NCBI GenBank assembly: GCA_023136145.1
Contig: JAGLRU010000083.1
Span: forward strand, 1 to 9,257
Reading direction: 5' to 3'
DNA from: Alphaproteobacteria bacterium
Lineage (GTDB): Bacteria; Pseudomonadota; Alphaproteobacteria; Micavibrionales; UBA2020
Length of the DNA stretch: 9,257 bases
A program made the position numbers and the translations under genes. How positions within the stretch are numbered: position 1 is the first letter of the stretch; every line of letters starts with the position of its first letter. Below are positions 1-6,998 of this stretch, in pieces. A model generated the notes under the pieces. That model saw only the letters and a program-made list of their open reading frames with translations, was not told where the DNA came from and did not search any database.

Positions 1-3000
1 ATGATTATCGGCGAAAACCCCGCCGCAAACGAAACCGCCCTAACCGCCGGCGCGCAGAAAAATGTGTTTATCGGTGAAGGTGCCGGTGCTACCGCTGCCA
101 ATAGTACCTCTGTAACGGATTATAATACTGCCCTTGGCTATCAGACTCTTACTTCGTTGACAGGCGGATGGTCCAACACGGCGGTGGGAGCGCACGCTCT
201 TTACTTAAATACCAGCGGAAACAACAACACGGCGATGGGGATGCAAGCCCTTGGCTCTAACATTTCCGGCAGCGGCAACACGGCGGTTGGATCGGCTGCC
301 CTTTATGTCAACACTTCCGGCTATCTCAATATGGCGATGGGATATAATGCCCTATTCTACAACACCAGTGGCATCGAAAATACGGCGATGGGGAGTTATG
401 CCCTCTACTTCAATACCACAAAGCAGGAAAGCACGGCTGTTGGTTATCAAGCCATGATGTATGCTGACGATGCTGCAGGGGGGGCGATAACGTACAACAC
501 GGCGGTTGGTGCGTATGCCTTGCAGGGTAGCACGACAGCAGCAAATAATACCGGAACCGCTAACACTGCTGTTGGTCATTCTGCTCTGATGGTGAATACT
601 ACCGGTTTTCAAAACACGGCAGTTGGGGAGGGGGCTCTTAAGGTCAATGCTGCCGGTATTTATAATACGGCGATTGGATCAGGGGCTCTTTGGTCTAACA
701 TCGCCAGCGACAATACGGCGGTAGGGGCGTACGCTCTCTTCCTCAATGCCACCGGTACACCCAATGTGGCGATGGGATATCAGGCTCTTGATGCGAATAC
801 CATCGGTACAAATAACGTCGCTATCGGTAATCATGCGCTGGGGGCGAATACGATTAATTCCTACAACACGGCGATTGGAATTAACGCTTTGCTCGCTAAT
901 AACAGTGCTGTTGCTGCCGAAGCCAGCTATAACACCGCAATTGGCTTTGAAGCTCTTAAAGCCAATACCACCGGCATTCGGAATACGGCGATGGGGTATC
1001 AGTCCCTTGTCGCCAGCACCACTGGCACTAGGAACACGGCGATAGGATATCAGGCTCTTGCAGCCAACACCACCGGCATCGAAAACACGGCGGTGGGGGA
1101 GCAGTCTCTTTACTCCAACACCACCGCCAGCAGCAACACGGCGGTGGGTCAGGATGCTTTGTTCACCAACACCACCGGCACGCCCAACGTGGCGGTGGGA
1201 TTTTATGCTCTCAAAGCCAATACCACCGGGACAAACAACGTCGCTATCGGCAACAGTGCGCTGAGGGTGAATACCATTAATTCCTACAACACTGCCCTTG
1301 GCATTAAAGCCTTGTTGAATAATAACGACGCTGGAACCGCTACCAACGCTAGCTATAACACTGCCATTGGTTTTGAGGCTTTAACTGCCAGTACTACCGG
1401 TATTTATAACACGGCGATAGGGGCAAACTCTCTTAGGGCTAATACCACCGGTTATAGTAATATAGCGGTAGGAGGAGCTCTTGGTAATAACACTACCGGT
1501 TATTCTAACACAGCAGTGGGGGATGATGCTCTTTGGTACAATACCACCGCCAGCAATAATACGGCTGTTGGTCGGTATGCTCTTTTATCTAACACCACCG
1601 GTACGCCTAATGTAGCGGTTGGTAAAAGTGCTCTTGAATCGAATACTACCGGGACGAATAATGTTGCTATCGGTAATCACGCGCTGGGGGCGAATACTAT
1701 TAATAACTATAACACTGCACTTGGCATTGACGCCTTGTTAAATAATAACGATGCGGGTACTGCCACAAATGCCAGCCAAAACACCGCTATTGGCTTTGAA
1801 GCTCTCAAAGCCAATACCACCGGCTACAACAACACGGCTATGGGGTATCAAACTCTTGATGCGAACACTAGCGGCACTCGAAACACGGCGATTGGGATGA
1901 GTGCTCTCGGATCTAGCACCACAGCTTCTTATAACACTGCGATAGGGAGGACTGCCCTTTATGACAACACTACTGGTGGTTATAATACCGCGCTTGGCTA
2001 TAATACAGGTAGGGCTGGTACAGCTAATACTACCGGAACTTATAATACTTATATAGGTTATGAGGCGCAGACGGATGGTGCGGATTACACCAACTCCACT
2101 GCGATTGGTAACTCTGCGATTGTTACAGCTTCCAATATGATGCAGTTCGGTAACGCCTCAGTGACCAACCATTCTTTTGGCGGGACGGGGGCATTAAGGT
2201 TGCCGAATGGCACTATCGCGCAGCAGCCCGCTTGCGCTGCCGGTATTGCAGGGTCAATTCGTTATAAAACCGATGCCACTGCTTCCATTCAGTGGTGTAA
2301 TGGTACGGCTTGGGCTGATCTTGGCGACGGAGTTGGTGCGACCAAGCTAGATGAGCTTCTCGATGCCCAGTACGACTATACTGTAGATCATAATATGATC
2401 ATTGGAGAGAATCCCGCCGCGAACGAAACCGCCCTGACCGCCGGAGCTGCGTATAACGTATTTATCGGTGAAGGTGCCGGAGCCACTGCTGCCAATAGCA
2501 CCGCTACAACGGATTGGAATACTGCCCTTGGCTATCAGGCTCTTACTTCATTGACATCCGGCAACAGAAACACGGCAGTTGGGTTTCGGGCTCTTGATGC
2601 GAATACTACTGGCACAAACAACGTTGCTATCGGCAATAATGCATTGGGGGCGAATGCGACTACCTCTTATAACACGGCTGTCGGGATAAATGCTCTTGCT
2701 GTCAACACAGTTAGCGGAAATACGGCAATGGGGTATAGTGCCCTCGTATCCAACACTACTGGCTCTCCCAACCTTGCGATAGGGTATTACGCTCTTCAAT
2801 CCAACACCACCGGTGCCTACAACCTTGCTATTGGCTACAATGCGATGGGGGCGAATACCATCAATTCCCGCAACACTGCTATCGGCTACAACGCCCTCGC
2901 CTCTACAAAAGATGATGGCTCCAGCTCCAACGCTAGCTACAATACCGCGCTTGGCTATAATGCGGGTAACGCTGGTACAGCGAATACTACCGGAACCCGT

Positions 3001-6000
3001 AATACTTATATTGGCTATGAGGCGCAGGCGAACGCGAATAATTATACAAACTCCACTGCACTTGGCAATGCGGCGATTATCACGGCATCTAATATGATGC
3101 AATTCGGTAACTCCAACGTAACCAATCACTCATTCGGCGGGACGGGGGCGTTGCGTTTACCGAACGGGACTATTGCGCAGCAGCCGGCTTGTGCTGCCGG
3201 AATTGCCGGATCAATTCGCTATAAAACCGATGCAACTGCTTCTATACAGTGGTGCAACGGCACCGCTTGGGCTGACCTTGGCGGTGGAGGTGCGACTGCG
3301 CTGTCGGCGATTACGGCGGCAACGGCTACCAATAACATCGCCAATGAAAATTATGCGCAAGTGTGGAACTGGGATACGCTCGCCGGAGGAAATGCTCTGA
3401 AGCTCGCATCAACCAGCACGCTGGCAAGCACGGACACACAAACACTTTTGAACCTTTCCTTGAGCGGTGCTAATGGCACGGCTGGTCAGACTACCTACGG
3501 CGAATATATCTCTAACACCCATACAGGTACCACCTCGACTAACGTTGGTCTCTATTCGACCGCATCCGGCGGTACTACAGGTAATTATGCAGCCGTTTTT
3601 GATCAGGGTAAAGTCATTATAGGAACAACCCCATCCAACAGCATATTCAGCACATACAGTCCCGGACTTCTAATCATGGGACAATCAAACGATCTTACCT
3701 TGGTTTCCGCATCATCGGCAGGATCCGGTGTCAAAGCGGATATTGATATCATGCGCGCCGGGGGCTCGCCTGAGGCGTTCTCCATTCTGGCGGCTGGGGA
3801 TATTTACGGAACAGTGCGCTGGGGTGGCTATGATGGAAGCACATGGAGGAATGCTGCTCAAGTTGGGGTGCGTATTCCTGACGCTATGTCGCCGGGTGTT
3901 AATGACATGCCGTCGGAAATGTATTTCAGCACTAGGGGCGATGGTGTGGGAGCTATGACGGAAAAAATGGTTCTTACCTCGGATGGTATGCTGCAACTGC
4001 TTAGCTCAACCGCCAGTTCATTTCCGAAAATGCGCTTTACCAGAACCGATATCACCTTGCCCGATTACAGCACATCCGCCTCTCTTGGTGATGTTTCGGC
4101 TACAAATACTTTCGGGCAAATTAGAAACCGCGTGAACAACTCTGGCGTTCAGACAGGAGGGATGTTGCTTCAGGGATTTACGGGCAACGGTGTGAATGAC
4201 TTTTATCCACTGCATCTGGTCGGCACTCATGGAGGCAACGCACCGACAACTGCGGCGGTAACAATCTCCGGGCAGAAATGGAACGGCGGCGATAACCGCA
4301 CCTCCCTGACTTCAACTACGCCGGTTCTGGATGTTGATGCTTCGGCGGGAACAATTGGAGCGTTGTTCAGGATCATGGGCGGCGGAAATGTCGGCATTGG
4401 CCTTGATACGGGTATACCCGATACCATCCTTGATATTAGCGGCGCATTTTCGGTACAGGGCATGGCTGCGCCGGCACTGTCTCCGGCTGGTCAGGGGCGG
4501 ATTTATTTTGACAGCACATCAAACACCTTTAAGGTCTCGCAGAATGGCAGTGCTTATGGTGACCTTGTAGGTAGTGGTGCTATTGATAATCTTTCTGACG
4601 CTTTTACGGATTATGTGACGGAACATAATATGATCCTCGGCGGCAACCCCGTTTCAGCAAACGCCGCCTTGACTGCAGGCGCGCAGTATAATGTATTTAT
4701 CGGTGAAAGTGCTGGTGCCACTGCTGCTAACAGCACATCTGCAACGGGTGCTAACACTGCCGTTGGCTATCAGGCCCTTACCTCGTTGACCTCCGGTCAC
4801 AACAATACGGCGATGGGGTATAACTCTCTTCTCTCTGGCACCACTGCTTCTTTTAACACAGCGATTGGGAATTCTGCCCTTAAGGAGAACATAACCGGCT
4901 CTAGAAATACGTCGGTGGGATCGTTCGCTCTTGAAGGTAACACTGACGGCACAGACAATACAGCAATAGGATATTACACTCTTAATGACAATACTACAGC
5001 AGACTATAACACGGCGGTTGGATTTTTTACCCTTAAGGCCAATATCACTGGTTCCAGAAATACGGCGATGGGGGTGTATGCTCTCAACGCTAACACTTCC
5101 GGTGGTTATAATACCGCGCTTGGTTATAAGGCGGGTGATGCAGGGACGGCGAATATTACCGGAACTTATAATACTTATATTGGCTATCAGGCACAGGCGG
5201 ATGGGGCGGACTATACGAACAGTGCAGCGATTGGTAACTCTGCGATTGTTACGGCCTCCAATATGATGCAGTTCGGGAATGCTGCAGTTACCAACCATTC
5301 GTTTGGAGGAACGGGGGCGTTACGGCTGCCGAATGGCACCATCGCGCAGCAGCCGGCTTGTGCTGCCGGTATTGCCGGATCGATCCGCTATAAAACTGAT
5401 GCTACCGCTTCTATTCAGTGGTGCAATGGTACCACCTGGGCTAACTTCGGTGGTGGGGCTATTGATGATCTTTCCGATGCTTTTACGGATTATGTGACGG
5501 AACATAATATGATCCTCGGCGGCAACCCCGCTTCAGCAAACGCCGCTTTGACTGCGGGCGCGCGGTACAACGTATTCGTTGGTGAAGGCGCTGGTCCAGT
5601 TGCTGCTAACAGTACATCTGCAATGGATCAAAATACTGCCGTTGGTTATCAGGCACTTACCTCGTTGACATCTGGTGGCTACAATACGGCGATGGGATAT
5701 TCTACCCTTTATGACAACACCACCGGCTATCAGAACACGGCGATGGGATATTTTGCTCTCTCCTCCAACACCACCGGCTACCGAAACGCGGCGATGGGGG
5801 TTTATGCCCTCTCCTCCAACACTGCCAACTACAACACGGCGATGGGATATTCTGCTCTTTATTCCAACACTGCCGGTGCTTGTAACACCGCATTTGGTTA
5901 TAATGCAGGTAAGGCGGGGACGGCGAATACTACCGGAACATATAATACCTATATTGGCTATCAGGCGCAGACGAACGCGAATAATTATACAAACTCTACT

Positions 6001-6549
6001 GCGCTTGGTAATGCGGCGATTATCACGTCTAGCAACAGCATAACTCTCGGCAACAATGCGATTGCCACAATCCGTGCTCAGGTCACCACTATAACCGGCA
6101 TTTCTGATCGACGGTTGAAAAAGGATATAGTTAATCTTGACTTGGGTCTTGATTTTATTGAAAAATTGCGCCCTGTTTCCTACCGTTATAACAACGGAGA
6201 TGAAACGCTCCGTTACGGATTCATTGCGCAGGAGGTTGAGAAATCGCTTGGGAAACCTGCTAAAGGTATTGCATTGGTCGTGCGCGGCACCGATAAAAAA
6301 CGTACCTATGCCATGGGTTATTCCGAGTTGATTGCTCCGGTTGTTAATGCGGTACAGCAGCTTTCGGCGAAATTTCATGTGCTTGAAGGAAAAGTTCGAG
6401 GTCTCGCCACAGAAGTCAAAGACCTTATTGTGCGCTTTAATCCACTTGAGAAAGAAGTCGCAAACCTGAAATCTGAAGTCAAGGCGTTGAAGGCAGCCAA
6501 TCTCCGTATGCAGGCTCAGATAGATGCGCTTGTGGCGAAGCAAAAGTGA
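1..6549 (+). CDS. Giant YadA-head-like repeat fibre protein with C-terminal S74 self-cleaving chaperone (5' end probably outside window)
   Basis: Probable trimeric surface or tail-fibre-like protein; 2182 residues are visible, ending at TGA 6547-6549. About 65 repeats of the form N-T-A-[VIML]-G-x-x-A-L, mostly 22-24 residues apart, resemble the left-handed beta-roll of YadA-type heads. They form four modules starting near residues 1, 799, 1544 and 1837. Residues about 1098-1527 are a different, phage-fibre-like block. Residues 2035-2110 match the peptidase S74 (endosialidase chaperone) domain, starting S-D-R-R-L-K-K, with G-F-I-A-Q-E-V downstream; residues about 2114-2180 look like a coiled coil. 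In this family the chaperone trimerises the fibre and then cuts itself off before the serine. No signal peptide, membrane segment or autotransporter barrel is visible. The ATG at base 1 matches the internal Met of the later module starts, so the true start is probably upstream. The ligand and host role are unknown. An adhesin, a biofilm protein or a phage-derived fibre all remain possible. Confidence 0.85.
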   Translation: MIIGENPAANETALTAGAQKNVFIGEGAGATAANSTSVTDYNTALGYQTLTSLTGGWSNTAVGAHALYLNTSGNNNTAMGMQALGSNISGSGNTAVGSAALYVNTSGYLNMAMGYNALFYNTSGIENTAMGSYALYFNTTKQESTAVGYQAMMYADDAAGGAITYNTAVGAYALQGSTTAANNTGTANTAVGHSALMVNTTGFQNTAVGEGALKVNAAGIYNTAIGSGALWSNIASDNTAVGAYALFLNATGTPNVAMGYQALDANTIGTNNVAIGNHALGANTINSYNTAIGINALLANNSAVAAEASYNTAIGFEALKANTTGIRNTAMGYQSLVASTTGTRNTAIGYQALAANTTGIENTAVGEQSLYSNTTASSNTAVGQDALFTNTTGTPNVAVGFYALKANTTGTNNVAIGNSALRVNTINSYNTALGIKALLNNNDAGTATNASYNTAIGFEALTASTTGIYNTAIGANSLRANTTGYSNIAVGGALGNNTTGYSNTAVGDDALWYNTTASNNTAVGRYALLSNTTGTPNVAVGKSALESNTTGTNNVAIGNHALGANTINNYNTALGIDALLNNNDAGTATNASQNTAIGFEALKANTTGYNNTAMGYQTLDANTSGTRNTAIGMSALGSSTTASYNTAIGRTALYDNTTGGYNTALGYNTGRAGTANTTGTYNTYIGYEAQTDGADYTNSTAIGNSAIVTASNMMQFGNASVTNHSFGGTGALRLPNGTIAQQPACAAGIAGSIRYKTDATASIQWCNGTAWADLGDGVGATKLDELLDAQYDYTVDHNMIIGENPAANETALTAGAAYNVFIGEGAGATAANSTATTDWNTALGYQALTSLTSGNRNTAVGFRALDANTTGTNNVAIGNNALGANATTSYNTAVGINALAVNTVSGNTAMGYSALVSNTTGSPNLAIGYYALQSNTTGAYNLAIGYNAMGANTINSRNTAIGYNALASTKDDGSSSNASYNTALGYNAGNAGTANTTGTRNTYIGYEAQANANNYTNSTALGNAAIITASNMMQFGNSNVTNHSFGGTGALRLPNGTIAQQPACAAGIAGSIRYKTDATASIQWCNGTAWADLGGGGATALSAITAATATNNIANENYAQVWNWDTLAGGNALKLASTSTLASTDTQTLLNLSLSGANGTAGQTTYGEYISNTHTGTTSTNVGLYSTASGGTTGNYAAVFDQGKVIIGTTPSNSIFSTYSPGLLIMGQSNDLTLVSASSAGSGVKADIDIMRAGGSPEAFSILAAGDIYGTVRWGGYDGSTWRNAAQVGVRIPDAMSPGVNDMPSEMYFSTRGDGVGAMTEKMVLTSDGMLQLLSSTASSFPKMRFTRTDITLPDYSTSASLGDVSATNTFGQIRNRVNNSGVQTGGMLLQGFTGNGVNDFYPLHLVGTHGGNAPTTAAVTISGQKWNGGDNRTSLTSTTPVLDVDASAGTIGALFRIMGGGNVGIGLDTGIPDTILDISGAFSVQGMAAPALSPAGQGRIYFDSTSNTFKVSQNGSAYGDLVGSGAIDNLSDAFTDYVTEHNMILGGNPVSANAALTAGAQYNVFIGESAGATAANSTSATGANTAVGYQALTSLTSGHNNTAMGYNSLLSGTTASFNTAIGNSALKENITGSRNTSVGSFALEGNTDGTDNTAIGYYTLNDNTTADYNTAVGFFTLKANITGSRNTAMGVYALNANTSGGYNTALGYKAGDAGTANITGTYNTYIGYQAQADGADYTNSAAIGNSAIVTASNMMQFGNAAVTNHSFGGTGALRLPNGTIAQQPACAAGIAGSIRYKTDATASIQWCNGTTWANFGGGAIDDLSDAFTDYVTEHNMILGGNPASANAALTAGARYNVFVGEGAGPVAANSTSAMDQNTAVGYQALTSLTSGGYNTAMGYSTLYDNTTGYQNTAMGYFALSSNTTGYRNAAMGVYALSSNTANYNTAMGYSALYSNTAGACNTAFGYNAGKAGTANTTGTYNTYIGYQAQTNANNYTNSTALGNAAIITSSNSITLGNNAIATIRAQVTTITGISDRRLKKDIVNLDLGLDFIEKLRPVSYRYNNGDETLRYGFIAQEVEKSLGKPAKGIALVVRGTDKKRTYAMGYSELIAPVVNAVQQLSAKFHVLEGKVRGLATEVKDLIVRFNPLEKEVANLKSEVKALKAANLRMQAQIDALVAKQK
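751..2019 (+). repeat. Three tandem 423-bp (141-residue) super-repeats in module 1
   Basis: The motif T-G-T-P-N-V-A begins at bases 751, 1174 and 1597, and the following T-G-T-N-N-V-A-I-G has its glycine codon at 805, 1228 and 1651. Both give a spacing of exactly 423 bp. Each copy holds six roll units, including one with a longer loop (N-N-N-D-A-G-T-A-T-N-A-S in copies 2 and 3, a variant in copy 1). The third copy decays toward the module's end, so the right boundary is approximate. The copies differ at many bases, so they are not very recent. Confidence 0.8.
2131..2325 (+). repeat. Two-cysteine linker cassette, copy 1
   Basis: This in-frame 195-bp segment (residues 711-775) closes module 1. 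It runs from S-N-M-M-Q-F-G-N through R-L-P-N-G-T-I-A-Q-Q to Q-W-C-N-G-T-A-W-A-D-L-G. Cysteines lie at 745 and 766, 21 residues apart. Its C-terminal part resembles the 'G-x-I-x-Y ... C-N-G-T-x-W' motif that recurs in bacterial S74 fibre proteins; its role is not known to me. Two more copies lie at 3088-3282 and 5257-5451. Confidence 0.85.
3088..3282 (+). repeat. Two-cysteine linker cassette, copy 2
   Basis: Residues 1030-1094 close module 2, with cysteines at 1064 and 1085. The protein differs from copy 1 only at two positions after Q-F-G-N (S-N instead of A-S). About twenty codons differ from copy 1 without changing the amino acid. It leads directly into the phage-fibre-like block. Confidence 0.85.
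3298..4581 (+). other. Phage-fibre-like shaft block inside the fibre gene
   Basis: This part of the CDS (residues about 1100-1527) lacks the N-T-A-x-G units. It contains short motifs common in shafts of S74-type fibres: G-K-V-I-I-G-T-T-P at about 1203-1211, M-Y-F-S-T-R-G-D-G with T-E-K-M-V-L-T-S-D-G from 1307, and G-G-G-N-V-G-I-G at 1460-1467 followed by I-L-D-I-S-G. The end, G-R-I-Y-F-D-S-T-S-N-T-F-K, is a diverged form of the linker-cassette tail. The block has no cysteine. The assignment rests on motif resemblance only; the boundaries are approximate. Confidence 0.6.
4582..4743 (+). repeat. Module connector, copy in module 3
   Basis: The connector encodes I-D-N-L-S-D-A-F-T-D-Y-V-T-E-H-N-M-I-L-G and the following A-L-T-A-G-A, N-V-F-I-G-E segment. 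It is nearly identical in DNA to bases 5461-5622, with an unbroken 52-bp match (4600-4651 and 5479-5530). More distant relatives start modules 1 and 2 (Met codons at 1 and 2395). Confidence 0.8.
5257..5451 (+). repeat. Two-cysteine linker cassette, copy 3
   Basis: Residues 1753-1817 close module 3, with cysteines at 1787 and 1808. The end reads C-N-G-T-T-W-A-N-F-G rather than C-N-G-T-A-W-A-D-L-G, and it leads into the module 4 connector. Module 4 has no cassette. Instead its last roll unit passes through a short T-S-S-N-S-I-T-L-G-N segment into the S74 domain. Confidence 0.85.
5461..5622 (+). repeat. Module connector, copy in module 4
   Basis: This is the second member of the near-identical connector pair, offset 879 bp (293 residues) from the module 3 copy. 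It encodes I-D-D-L-S-D-A-F-T-D-Y-V-T-E-H-N-M-I-L-G. The close DNA match suggests a recent duplication or gene conversion. Confidence 0.8.
6103..6546 (+). other. Peptidase S74 intramolecular chaperone domain and coiled coil
   Basis: Residues 2035-2182 form the C-terminal self-processing part of the giant protein. The domain opens with serine 2035, and lysine 2040 lies five residues later. That is the Ser-Lys spacing of the endosialidase-type chaperone, where the cut falls just before the serine. Conserved features follow in order: L-R-P-V-S-Y-R-Y, Y-G-F-I-A-Q-E-V-E, a Y-S-E-L-I-A-P helix start, then heptad-like leucines and valines to the end. Cleavage would release about 148 residues. This is inferred from the family and is not shown here. 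Confidence 0.85.
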
Positions 6550-6595
6550 GGGCGTTCCATCAGACATACAAAGAGGTTATGCTAAACAACTTTTC

Positions 6596-6624
6596 TTGAC
6601 TAGCTTTTGCAAAATCTGTAAATA
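6596..6624 (+). promoter_or_regulatory. Candidate sigma-70 promoter of the tRNA-Ser-like gene
   Basis: A -35 box TTGACT (6596-6601) is followed after 17 bp by TAAATA (6619-6624) as a weak -10. TGTAAA at 6617-6622 is an alternative -10 with a 15-bp gap. Initiation near 6631 would give a leader of about 18 bases before the tRNA. The -35 is good and the -10 is poor, so this is a moderate call. The rest of 6550-6648 shows no gene, and no clear terminator for the fibre gene. Confidence 0.5.
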
Positions 6625-6648
6625 GAAACGTACCAGAAAGTATTCCAC

Positions 6649-6735
6649 GGAGGGGTGGCCGAGCGGTTGAAGGCACTAGTCTTGAAAACTAGCAGGGTTG
6701 CAAGACTCTCGCGGGTTCGAATTCCGCCTTTCGGT
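6649..6735 (+). tRNA. tRNA-Ser (anticodon TGA), acceptor stem irregular
   Basis: The D arm is 6658-6660 paired with 6672-6674. The anticodon stem is 6676-6680 with 6688-6692, all five pairs intact, around the loop CTTGAAA with anticodon TGA at 6683-6685, which reads UCA and related serine codons. The long variable arm typical of serine tRNAs is 6694-6699 with 6704-6709 and a GCAA loop. The T arm is 6711-6715 with 6723-6727, closed by a G-T pair where G-C is usual. No CCA is encoded. The 5' acceptor strand GGAGGGG (6649-6655) pairs poorly with 6728-6734 (CTTTCGG). A one-base-shifted register from 6648 pairs at six of seven positions. The gene may be functional with an odd end, a decayed copy, or carry a sequence error. 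Ends are uncertain by a base or two. Confidence 0.75.
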
Positions 6736-6767
6736 GGGGGGTGAATTTGGTGTGTGTTAAAACTATT

Positions 6768-6873
6768 GTCATGCCCGCTTTATGCGGGCATCCAGAAGGC
6801 AATCTTGCCGTCATATAGACTCATAAGACGCGTCGTCGCGCTTCCAGACCCCCGCGCAAGGTGGGGTGGCGAC
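6768..6873. repeat. Palindromic intergenic repeat element
   Basis: A perfect 8-bp hairpin, ATGCCCGC (6771-6778) and GCGGGCAT (6784-6791), sits at the left. A 6-bp hairpin (6850-6855 with 6861-6866, one G-T pair) sits at the right. The outer arms, 6768-6798 and the reverse complement of 6841-6873, resemble each other imperfectly: both begin GTC and both end in a GAAG-like tail. The whole looks like a short inverted-repeat unit of the kind scattered between genes in many proteobacteria. No transposase is present. The family was not identified by search. Confidence 0.5.
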
Positions 6874-6930
6874 ACTTTCAATAAATTTGGAGATGACTAT
6901 AGACGAAAGCTTTTTCTTGGTGCAATGAAG

Positions 6931-6966
6931 AAGATCTCTCGTCGCTTTGCTCTGTCGAGATGACAA
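6931..6966. repeat. Second intergenic inverted repeat, 38 bp beyond the end of gcvP
   Basis: TCTCG (6937-6941) and CGAGA (6956-6960) can form a weak hairpin within a GAAGATCTCTCG...CGAGATGAC context that I know as a frequent intergenic motif in bacteria. It lies just downstream of the gcvP stop on the minus strand and could affect its mRNA end. It lacks the T-run of a classical intrinsic terminator. Between 6736 and 6998 I see only these elements and no gene. Confidence 0.35.
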
Positions 6967-6998
6967 TAACACGTCGGGAGTGATGGATTGTTTTAATT

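Noticed and set aside
1..2019. CRISPR-like array
   Set aside because: The periodicity is in-frame coding repetition with variable DNA between copies; there are no constant repeats with unique spacers.
2548..3129. Open minus-strand frame of 193 codons with a repetitive product
   Set aside because: It arises because the repeated plus-strand codons N-T-A-x-G-x-x-A-L leave no stops in the antisense frame. No ribosome site or family resemblance is seen.
1..6549. Classical trimeric autotransporter adhesin (YadA family)
   Set aside because: The head-like repeats fit, but the C-terminus is an S74 chaperone domain and coiled coil, with no outer-membrane anchor barrel.
5533..6567. Open minus-strand frame of 344 codons opposite the end of the fibre gene
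   Set aside because: It is antisense to a well-supported repeat and S74 domain. Its apparent repeats mirror the plus-strand units, and similar shadows occur at 4654-5298 and 2548-3129 opposite other modules.
6649..6735. Phage or island attachment site in the tRNA, making the fibre gene prophage cargo
   Set aside because: Integrated elements normally lie on the 3' side of the tRNA, while the fibre gene is on the 5' side. No integrase and no repeated tRNA tail is visible in the window.
6754..6963. Short plus-strand frame (69 codons) between tRNA and gcvP
   Set aside because: It runs across palindromic repeat elements, has no recognisable product, and ends within the second inverted repeat.
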